Program-made: the position numbers and the translations under genes
The notes under the pieces: model-generated
Database searches by the model: none
What the model saw: the letters and a program-made list of their open reading frames with translations, nothing else
What the model was told of the DNA's origin: nothing
Assembly: GCA_012839815.1 (NCBI GenBank)
Contig: DUMQ01000014.1
Location: forward strand, 1-32,493
Source: Bacillota bacterium
Lineage (GTDB): Bacteria > Bacillota > SHA-98 > Ch115 > JABLXJ01
Direction: 5' to 3'
Length of the DNA stretch: 32,493 bases
Shown here: one piece after another, positions 25,753 to 32,493 of the stretch
Layout: each line of letters begins with the position of its first letter
How positions within the stretch are numbered: position 1 is the first letter of the stretch

Positions 25753-26187
25753 TTAACTTCTCTTCTCTATCTCTTTCTTCTGTTTCTTCCTCTCCTTAGC
25801 CAGGGCGTCATCGAGGGGGAGATTCTCTATCTCCTCCTCATACTTGTACCTTAATACCTTGTAGAAGATATCGTCCCTCATCCCGCGATACCTCAGGCTC
25901 GTGCTCCCCTCGGCTATTGAGTCCCCCTTGACCAGCATCTGGAGCTTCCCCTCGTCCTGCCGGTCAGTGTAATCGAGTTCGAGGTTCTCTATGATCTCCC
26001 GCCTGGTGTTCTGAGGCTATAGTTCAAGACAGCCTCGAGACCCTCCTCCTCTGTGAGGTTCCCGAGCTCCATCTGGACAAACCTGCCCGGTAGCTGCATG
26101 TGGATGGCGTCATATGGCCTATGCCGGGCCCCGCAAGCCTGGGACAGACCGTCAGAAGGCCGCAGTGACCCGGCATGAAGCTGGGAT
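25753..26187 (-). pseudogene. Frameshifted remnant of an unrecognised gene
   Basis: Two overlapping reading frames on the minus strand join into one protein-like sequence. The upstream frame reads HRPYDAIHMQLPGRFVQMEL through LTEEEGLEAVLNYSLRTP and stops near 25985. The downstream frame continues RREIIENLELDYTDRQDEGK and MRDDIFYKVLRYKYEEEIEN, ending in a Lys/Glu-rich coil (stop 25753). One single-base change near 25995-26005 would join them. No start codon or ribosome site is visible before the upstream part, so the 5' end also looks lost. I do not recognise the family. It lies just upstream of the reductase pair. Confidence 0.5.
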
Positions 26188-26616
26188 TGAATACCATATT
26201 TATTCTACCTTACCATTTTATCTTCTGCAAGCCCTAATTATACCTGAGTCCCAATTATAACCGGCGCCCGGCTTTATCGAATACTTTCAGGTAGAATATC
26301 CGGAAATAAGATTACCCCAGCAATGAGTATACTCCCTCCATGCCCTTAATTGCGGCCCTTGATTGCGCCGCCTTTCTAAGTTAGTGGTGCATAGCAGAGA
26401 GGCCTACCCCCCTGGCCGCGTCCGCCGGCAACTTCCTTATATCCGGCGAGGTGCCAGCAGAGATTGCCGTCGGAGTAAAATCATGGTATCATAAATCCTA
26501 GGAGAATCAATCCTTGACCAGAAGGATTCTCGAAAACATGACCTTATATACGTTAGATTAGAAGGGGCAAGTTTGCAGGATAGCTAAGTGTAAGTTCGAA
26601 GATTATTGACGTTTTT
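26188..26616. other. Intergenic region with small hairpins
   Basis: No gene seen. AATCCTT/AAGGATT (26509-26528, 6-base loop) and CGCCGG/CCGGCG (about 26430-26455) can form hairpins. CTTTCAGGTAGAA near 26285 also occurs at about 21956; this may be coincidence. Confidence 0.35.
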
Positions 26617-26790
26617 CCAGGACTTACGGTGCTTGCGTGACGGGGCCTTTTGAAATTTGGCAGGGCCCTCACGCCAAATTTCAACGGAGGCGCGCCGCAA
26701 GCGCGCCGTCCCCGGAACGCAACACCGTAAGTCCTGGGACGTGCTGGTAAACTGGCACAAATCAAGGAACCTACACTTAGACCCCATGCC
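26617..26790. repeat. Fold-back repeat element, copy B (complete core)
   Basis: Outer arms of 15 bp (CCAGGACTTACGGTG 26617-26631 and its exact complement 26723-26737) enclose 91 bases. Inside are a 12-bp hairpin (26650-26661 with 26673-26684) and a 7-bp GGCGCGC hairpin (26689-26695 with 26701-26707). About 50 bases to the right (GGGACGTGCT to AACCT and beyond) also match copy A at the left edge. The core orientation is opposite to that in copy A. No transposase is present. Confidence 0.8.
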
Positions 26791-26867
26791 GCATACGCGG
26801 CACCAACAGAGGATGAAAACGGCTTTAGCTGGGGTGATATTCATTTTCGGGGTAGCATGGAATAGCA

Positions 26868-26984
26868 TCATAAGACCTGATAATGGAGACTTGATAATGA
26901 CCTCATGGGCATGGGACCCGATGATGGATGAAATAGCGGTCATAAGACCTGATATAGGTCATAAGAATCATAAGACTTGATATA
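26868..26984. repeat. Repeated TCATAAGACYTGATA motif upstream of lhr
   Basis: Copies start at 26868, 26940 and 26968, with partial copies at about 26886 and 26958. They lie within 150 bases of the helicase start. They could be operator sites or simple duplication; no regulator is identified. Confidence 0.5.
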
Positions 26985-27019
26985 AGAGTAAAAGCAGATA
27001 AGGCAGCGGGGGTTTCACT

Positions 27020-30000
27020 ATGGGCTTTTCCTTCTCACAATTTCACCCGGCAATAGCAACCTGGTTCCGGGAGACCTTCAGCGAGCCGAGCCCGCCCCAG
27101 GCCAGGGGGTGGCCAGCCATTGCTGCGGGCAAGAACGTTCTTCTCCTTGCCCCCACCGGCTCGGGCAAGACGCTGGCGGCCTTTCTCCAGTGCCTGGACT
27201 GGCTCTATAAGCGAATCGAGGCGGGGGATGATATCAATAGCGGTGTCCAGGTTCTCTATATATCCCCTCTCAAGGCCTTGAATAACGATATATACCGCAA
27301 CCTCGAGGTCCCGATTGACGGCATCAAGCGCACGGCAGAGCGTATGGGCCTGCAGCTACCCCGTCTTACCTCCGCGATCCGGACCGGGGATACCCCCGCA
27401 AGGGCGCGCCAGGCGATGCTGAACCACCCGCCGCATATCCTCATCACCACCCCTGAGTCCCTCTTTTTGATGCTGTGCTCAAAAGCGCGCGAGATATTGA
27501 GGACCGTCAGATTCGTTATCGTGGACGAGATCCACTCGCTTTTCCCCACGAAGCGCGGGGCGCACCTTGCGATCAGCCTGGAGTATCTCGGGGAATTAAC
27601 GGGGCACCCCTTCCAGCGGATCGGGCTATCGGCTACTCAGAGGCCCCTCGAAGAGGTGGCAGCGTTTCTAGGTGGGGGCACTACAGGCGGCGCTATAGGC
27701 GAGAGTGGTGGTAGTAGCGGTAGTAGCGACCGTGGCGGCGGTGGTAGTATTGGCGATGCTAGTATTGGCGATAGTTGCGGCGGTTGCAGTGTTGGCGAGA
27801 GTAATATTGACGGTACAAGATGGATCCCTCGCCCGGTCGAGATTATCGATACGGGCCAGCGGAAGGAGCTGGACCTGCTGGTGCAGGTACCCGTAAATGA
27901 CCTGCGGGAGCTGCCCGAGAAGACGGTCTGGCCGGAAATCTACCGGTACCTGCTGGGCCTGGTCCTCGAGCACCGTTCGACCATTATCTTCGTTAATAAC
28001 AGGCGGGTTGCGGAGCGGGTGGCAGCCAACCTGAATGATCTCGCCCGCATGCGGGACATGCGTATGCGGGACGCCGGGTTTGGGACTGGTGTCCCCGATA
28101 TCGCCAGGGTTCATCACGGGAGCATGTCACGGGAACAGAGACTGGAGGTTGAGGAACTCCTGAAAGAGGGTAAGCTACGCTGTCTCGTGGCCACATCCTC
28201 CATGGAACTCGGGATCGATGTCGGTTCCATAGACCTGGTTATCCAGGTGGAATCCCCGCACGAGGTGGCGCGCGGTCTCCAGCGGGTGGGGCGGGCTGGT
28301 CATCTTGTGGGGCTTCCCAGTAAGGGGCGGATTGTCGTCAAGACGCGCATGGACCTCCTGGAGGCGGCGGTCATAGCCCGTGAGATGGAGGCTGGTCGCA
28401 TCGAACGAAGCCGTGCTCCCATGAACTGCCTTGACGTGCTTGCGCAGCAAATCGTGGGATTGGCTGTCGACTGCGCGATGCCGGTGGATGACCTGTTCCG
28501 CCTTGTGAGGCGGGCATATAATTACCGGCATCTCCGGCGGGAGGACTTTGAGGCCGTCCTGGCTGCGCTCTCGGGACAGTTCGGGGCGGATGAACTCATA
28601 GACCTCAGGCCGAGGATCTTTTGGGACAGGGTTAATGGCCTCGTGCGGGCGAGCGAGACCGGGAAACGCCTGGTGTATACGAATGGGGGAACCATCCCTG
28701 ATAGGGGGTATTTCGGTGTTTATACGGCTGGTTCACCGGTGCGCCTGGGCGAGCTCGATGAGGAATTCGTGTATGAACGCCGTATAGGGGACCGGTTCGT
28801 CCTGGGGACGAACACCTGGGAGATAGAGGAAATCAGGCAGGATCGGGTTATAGTAGCCCCGGCCCGGGGCGCGCCGACTGTAATCCCCTTCTGGAGGGGT
28901 GAGGGGTTCGGGCGGCCCTATGAACTCGGGTGCACGCTGGGCCGTTTTCTCGAAGAAATCGCGGCGCGACTGGATGAACCTGACCTCCCAGGGTGGCTCA
29001 GGCGCGAGTGCCTGTTGGATGAAGCCGCTGCCCGGAACCTGCGGGATTACCTCCTGGCGCAGCACAAAGCAACAGGGGTCCTGCCGTCGAGCCGGTCCAT
29101 GGTCGTGGAGGAGTTCCGTGACGAGCTGGGGGAGTGGCGCGTGGTGATTCATTCGCCGTTTGGCCAGCGCGTCAATGGGCCTCTCGCGATGCTGCTCACG
29201 GCCGCATTGCGGGAGACGCATGGAATCGAGGTTGAATCTGTGCGGACCGACGACGGCATCCTGTTTCTGTGTCCTGCGGCCCCCGAGCCTCCTTTCATCG
29301 ATCCCGCATCCCTGGCGTCCCTTGATCTGGATGACCTTGAGAGGAGGCTCGCGGGGTTGGTGAGGACGACCCCGCTTTTCGGTATGATATTCCGGCACGC
29401 CGCCGCGCGGGCGCTCATGTTGCCGCGCGGCCCCTATGGGCGGAAGAGGACGCCGCTATGGCTATCGAGGCTCAAGGCTGCCGACCTGCTGCAGGTGGTT
29501 GATCGCTACCCGTCTTTCCCGGTCGTTATGGAGGCCTACAGGGAGATATTGAGTGAAGTCTTTGATATTGAGGGATTGCGTGAAGTAATCCTGGGCCTGC
29601 GCACCGGTGCCATCCAGGTGCACCGTTGCCGCCGGTCCACGCCATCGCCCTTCGCCCGGCCCCTGGTCTTTGGGCTCGTAGCGGCCTATATGTATGAGGC
29701 TGATCTACCCAAGGGGGAGCGGAGGCTGCATGCCCTTACTATGGACCCGGGTGCGCTCAAGAGCTTGCTGGGAGGGGCCGGGCGGGATCAATTGCGCCAG
29801 TTGCTCGACCCGAAGGTGGTTCGCGAGGTCGTCGATGCGGCCCGCAGATTTCGCCGATTTCGAAGTCCTGATGAACTGCATGCATGGCTTCTGAAGGCTG
29901 GAGAATGGGTGGAGGATGATAGGCCGCCTGGTGCCGGTGCCGGTGATGATTTGAATACCAACGATGGTGCATGCGCTAATGATAACATAGATGTCAGTAA

Positions 30001-32071
30001 TGATGAGAAGCTTCGTGGCTTTTTGACCCAGCTTAGGGCCGCGGGGCGGGCGGTACATGTAACATGGACCGTTCCACGGGTGGATAGGACGGCGGAGTGG
30101 GGATCGGGCACGGGCAGAGGGTTCGCTACGGTGAAGCGGCAGGCCTGGATCGCCGCTGAGAACTTGCCGGAATACCGCGCCGCGCTCGGGGACCGGCTAA
30201 TCGATGACGGGTACCCTCATGCCGGCGTTATGGAGGGCGGGGGGATTATAGAGGGTGGTAACGTTACGGCGGGCGGCGGGGGTGAGACACAGGATGGCGC
30301 CGAGATCAGTGCGGAGGAGGCAAGAGATAAGCTTATACGCCGTTTCGCGCGGGCTCGCGGCCCGTTTGGGATTGCAGATGTCGCGAATTTCTACGGGTTT
30401 TCCGAGGAAGAGGTCATGACATCCATCTCCAGGCTGGAGTCGGCCGGATTCCTCCGGAGCGGGGAGTTTCTCCCCGGTGGGACGGGCCTCGAATGGTGTG
30501 ATGCCGGTCTATTGCAGCAGATCTACCGGCGCAGTCTTGCAAAGGCGCGGCGGGAGGTGGCGCCGCGCGATCCTGAGGATTATTGCGCCTTCCTCGCCCG
30601 CTGGCACGGTATCGGCGCCCCTGGGGCCGGCGCGGAGGGACTCAGCCGGGCTCTCGAACGGCTTGCGGGGGTGTTCTTGCCTGCCCGCCTGTGGGAGGGT
30701 GGCATCCTGCAGGCGCGGGTGCGCGGGTATGAGCCGGGGCTCCTGGATCAGTTGATCGGGAGCGGCTTTTTCACGTGGTTCGGGCGGGGGAACGGGGAAG
30801 AGATAGAGATTGCCATCTGCCCGGCTGGCGAGTTCCCTGAGAGCATCCCCGGTGCGACTCGTGCGGTAGCTAATACTAACGCTGGTGCTAGTACTGGTGC
30901 CAGTGCTGGTGCTAATGCTAGTGCTGATGCTGGTACTGATGCTGGTGCTGGCGCCGGTGCCATGCCCGGCGGGTCTATGGTCGATTTGGCTGGCATCCCC
31001 TCGCGGGTCATGAACGCGCACGCGGAGATAATCAACCTCTTGCGGGAGAAGGGCGCGCTTTTCCTGCCGCAGATCTGGCAACAGACGGGGCTATCCGTTG
31101 ATGAGATTCTCCTCGCCCTGGAGGAGATGGTGCGCCGCGGGGAGGTCACAAATGATACGTTTGGCGCCGTGCGGAGCATCCTTGCGACGGGTACCAGGTT
31201 GGGCAATCACAATGCAGGCCCGGGTCACGGTGCGGTCCGGGTAGGTTCAGGCCCGGGGCCGGGTATCGTAAACCGTTCCGTTGCAAGCCATCCCAGGTTG
31301 AATCATTTCATGTTAAATCAGATGGGGAGATGGTCCCTCATTGAATGGCCACGGGCCCGGGCCGGGGGAGATCACCTGGCCGAGCATCAGCTTGCAGATC
31401 GCCTGGCGCGGGTGTGTGAGCGCCTCCTGGCGCGCTACGGCATTGTCAGCAGGGAGGTGGCGTCCCTGGAGGGATTTACATGGGGACCGCTCAACGAGAT
31501 CCTTGCAAATTGGGAGATGGCTGGCAAGGTGCGCAGGGGATACTTCGTTCGCGGCCTGTCCGGGGTCCAATACGCGACCACCGAGGCGGTAGACGGCCTT
31601 CGCCTGCCACGGGATGCGGGGTTGCCCAGATTCTGGGGGCTCGTGGTAGGCGATCCGGCAAACCCGTGGGGAAAACTATTTCCATGGCCTGTTCTTAATC
31701 TTGCTTCACCCCATCCAGGTCCCGCGACAGCGTATCTCGATGCCGGGCTACACCTTGCCCGGTTTACGCTGCCGGTCCTGCCGTCGGTCGTCGTGCTCAA
31801 GGAGGGCACCCCGGTCATCATCGCGGGGGGTAGAAAGGTAAGGGTCGTATCACTCAAGCCCCTTGATGAGGCTGGCGATTTGACATATGCCCTGAGAGAG
31901 CTCACCAGGGTCCTTGGTTGGATTCACTACCCCGGGGAACGCGGTAATCGCATCGAGGTGGCCGAATGGAATGGGAGGCCAGTTACCGATACAGAAGCCG
32001 GTGAAATCCTGGCTGAGTTCGGCTTTGAACGCGGGCCCAGGACGATGATCAAATGGGATGGAACAGGATAG
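27020..32071 (+). CDS. lhr: Lhr-type large superfamily 2 helicase
   Basis: A 1683-aa ATP-dependent 3'-5' DNA helicase of the Lhr family (bacterial Lhr is usually about 1400-1600 aa). RecA1 domain: LLAPTGSGKTLAA (Walker A, about 43-54), TTPESLFLML, VDEIHSLFPTKRG (motif II, about 168) and LSATQRP (motif III, about 203). RecA2 domain: VHHGSMSREQR, ATSSMELGIDVGSIDLVIQV and GLQRVGRAGH (motif VI). Winged-helix and Lhr-core domains follow, then the long C-terminal region found in full-length bacterial Lhr. Two simple-sequence inserts (27671-27818 and 30862-30960) account for part of the extra length. A weak GGGGG site precedes ATG 27020. Repair-associated role by family; no partner gene is adjacent. 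Confidence 0.95.
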   Translation: MGFSFSQFHPAIATWFRETFSEPSPPQARGWPAIAAGKNVLLLAPTGSGKTLAAFLQCLDWLYKRIEAGDDINSGVQVLYISPLKALNNDIYRNLEVPIDGIKRTAERMGLQLPRLTSAIRTGDTPARARQAMLNHPPHILITTPESLFLMLCSKAREILRTVRFVIVDEIHSLFPTKRGAHLAISLEYLGELTGHPFQRIGLSATQRPLEEVAAFLGGGTTGGAIGESGGSSGSSDRGGGGSIGDASIGDSCGGCSVGESNIDGTRWIPRPVEIIDTGQRKELDLLVQVPVNDLRELPEKTVWPEIYRYLLGLVLEHRSTIIFVNNRRVAERVAANLNDLARMRDMRMRDAGFGTGVPDIARVHHGSMSREQRLEVEELLKEGKLRCLVATSSMELGIDVGSIDLVIQVESPHEVARGLQRVGRAGHLVGLPSKGRIVVKTRMDLLEAAVIAREMEAGRIERSRAPMNCLDVLAQQIVGLAVDCAMPVDDLFRLVRRAYNYRHLRREDFEAVLAALSGQFGADELIDLRPRIFWDRVNGLVRASETGKRLVYTNGGTIPDRGYFGVYTAGSPVRLGELDEEFVYERRIGDRFVLGTNTWEIEEIRQDRVIVAPARGAPTVIPFWRGEGFGRPYELGCTLGRFLEEIAARLDEPDLPGWLRRECLLDEAAARNLRDYLLAQHKATGVLPSSRSMVVEEFRDELGEWRVVIHSPFGQRVNGPLAMLLTAALRETHGIEVESVRTDDGILFLCPAAPEPPFIDPASLASLDLDDLERRLAGLVRTTPLFGMIFRHAAARALMLPRGPYGRKRTPLWLSRLKAADLLQVVDRYPSFPVVMEAYREILSEVFDIEGLREVILGLRTGAIQVHRCRRSTPSPFARPLVFGLVAAYMYEADLPKGERRLHALTMDPGALKSLLGGAGRDQLRQLLDPKVVREVVDAARRFRRFRSPDELHAWLLKAGEWVEDDRPPGAGAGDDLNTNDGACANDNIDVSNDEKLRGFLTQLRAAGRAVHVTWTVPRVDRTAEWGSGTGRGFATVKRQAWIAAENLPEYRAALGDRLIDDGYPHAGVMEGGGIIEGGNVTAGGGGETQDGAEISAEEARDKLIRRFARARGPFGIADVANFYGFSEEEVMTSISRLESAGFLRSGEFLPGGTGLEWCDAGLLQQIYRRSLAKARREVAPRDPEDYCAFLARWHGIGAPGAGAEGLSRALERLAGVFLPARLWEGGILQARVRGYEPGLLDQLIGSGFFTWFGRGNGEEIEIAICPAGEFPESIPGATRAVANTNAGASTGASAGANASADAGTDAGAGAGAMPGGSMVDLAGIPSRVMNAHAEIINLLREKGALFLPQIWQQTGLSVDEILLALEEMVRRGEVTNDTFGAVRSILATGTRLGNHNAGPGHGAVRVGSGPGPGIVNRSVASHPRLNHFMLNQMGRWSLIEWPRARAGGDHLAEHQLADRLARVCERLLARYGIVSREVASLEGFTWGPLNEILANWEMAGKVRRGYFVRGLSGVQYATTEAVDGLRLPRDAGLPRFWGLVVGDPANPWGKLFPWPVLNLASPHPGPATAYLDAGLHLARFTLPVLPSVVVLKEGTPVIIAGGRKVRVVSLKPLDEAGDLTYALRELTRVLGWIHYPGERGNRIEVAEWNGRPVTDTEAGEILAEFGFERGPRTMIKWDGTG
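27671..27818 (+). repeat. In-frame Gly/Ser-rich hexamer repeat in lhr RecA1-RecA2 junction
   Basis: GGTGGT/AGTAGC/ATTGGC-like six-base units encode residues about 218-266, a Gly/Ser/Ile/Asp run directly after the EEVAAFL segment of RecA1. It sits on the surface between core motifs, so the ATPase core is intact. Confidence 0.8.
30862..30960 (+). repeat. In-frame Ala/Gly/Ser/Thr/Asp hexamer repeat in lhr C-terminal region
   Basis: Tandem GGTGCT-AGTACT / GCTGAT units encode an alternating Ala-Gly/Ser/Thr/Asn/Asp run of about 33 residues. The DNA repeat is well preserved, suggesting recent expansion. Confidence 0.85.
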
Positions 32072-32084
32072 ATAATAGATAGAT

Positions 32085-32250
32085 ACAAAGATGGTTCAGG
32101 TTCAGGTCATGCGGGCGGGTCATGATTCGGGTCATGCGGGTCATGATCGAGTGATGCTTATGCTCGAGTCATGCTTGAGTTATGTTCGAGTTATGCTCAT
32201 GCTCTAGTCATGCTCATGATCGAATCATGCTCGTGATCAAATCTTGCGGG
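32085..32250. repeat. Degenerate TCATG-rich tandem repeat downstream of lhr
   Basis: GGGTCATG, GAGTCATGCT, GAGTTATGTT and similar units recur roughly every 10-13 bases from about 32104 to 32235. No gene is supported here. Confidence 0.6.
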
Positions 32251-32272
32251 CGAGGTGGTGAGCGAGGTGGTA

Positions 32273-32493
32273 AGGTGGTAAGCAGGTTGCCACCTTTACG
32301 GCTCAGGGTGGTAAGATTCTTACCACCATCATCGATGGGTCACGGTTGGGTGGTAAGCAAGTTACCAGGATAGACGTCGAGGTGATAAATAACTTGCCAT
32401 CTCATCGGGCTAAGTGGCAAGATACTTTCCAGTGCAGCGAGCAGGTGGTAACTAACTTGCCAGCCTGGCGCGCAGAGTGGTAAGATACTTGCC
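32273..32493. repeat. Array of at least seven helically phased 21-bp imperfect palindromes
   Basis: Units start at 32274, 32307, 32349, 32381, 32413, 32444 and 32476 (the last is cut by the edge). The best unit (32307-32327) has perfect 9-base arms GGTGGTAAG and CTTACCACC around ATT. Others vary mainly in the arms (GGTGGTAAC/CTTGCCAGC, AGTGGCAAG/CTTTCCAGT). Start-to-start spacing is 33, 42, 32, 32, 31 and 32 bases, close to 3 or 4 helical turns. Spacers between later units are 10-11 bases and unrelated. No gene overlaps it. Confidence 0.8.

Noticed and set aside
32273-32493. CRISPR array
   Set aside because: Units are variable 21-bp palindromes with 10-11 base spacers, far too short for spacers, and no cas genes are present.

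Overview
The window looks like a chromosome segment of an anaerobic, fermentative or syntrophic Clostridia-type Firmicute. The reasons are an NAD-linked trimeric [FeFe]-hydrogenase, many Fe-S flavoproteins, strong purine-rich ribosome binding sites, frequent GTG/TTG starts and fairly high GC. No phage, plasmid, rRNA, tRNA or CRISPR genes were recognised. I cannot name the genus from sequence alone.

Region 1 (1-11102) is the most coherent system: what looks like a hydrogen-sensing circuit. Gene 1 fuses a group-C-type sensory [FeFe]-hydrogenase domain to a PAS/histidine kinase. Next come an NtrC-family sigma-54 activator with a GAFTGA motif and a SIS-domain sugar-phosphate enzyme. A terminator then insulates a textbook sigma-54 promoter (TGGCAC-N5-TTGC, 5691-5705). 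Two near-identical palindromes 22 bp apart lie about 200 bp upstream of that promoter. The promoter faces an operon of a small unknown protein, a ferredoxin-like protein that has lost its ligand cysteines, HydB, HydA and HydC, closed by a strong terminator. The inferred logic is that an H2-sensing kinase phosphorylates the activator, which switches on the bifurcating-type hydrogenase.

Region 2 (11103-18316) is housekeeping: guaB, a secreted DUF4384/PEGA protein, asnS, a COG2509 FAD-dependent dehydrogenase and an RlmI-type rRNA methyltransferase. Region 3 (18336-21823) holds an orphan soluble histidine kinase on the minus strand and a decayed sugar ABC transporter locus. Both permease genes carry large deletions, but the MalK/UgpC-type ATPase is intact. 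Region 4 (22008-26200) has a UroD/MtaA-family protein, then a minus-strand pair (old-yellow-enzyme-type reductase and geranylgeranyl-reductase-family flavoprotein) and a frameshifted unrecognised remnant. Region 5 (26230-32493) has a repeat-rich leader, a 1683-residue Lhr-type helicase, and at the right edge an array of at least seven 21-bp imperfect palindromes spaced about 32 bp apart.

Two genome-style features recur. First, 6/12-base simple-sequence expansions sit in intergenic gaps and, in frame, at loops and domain junctions of conserved proteins (HydS kinase, HydB, Lhr; RlmI and the second kinase have charged or Gly-rich inserts). Second, dispersed fold-back elements occur; the copies at the left edge and at 26617-26790 differ by an exact inversion of the core between terminal inverted repeats.
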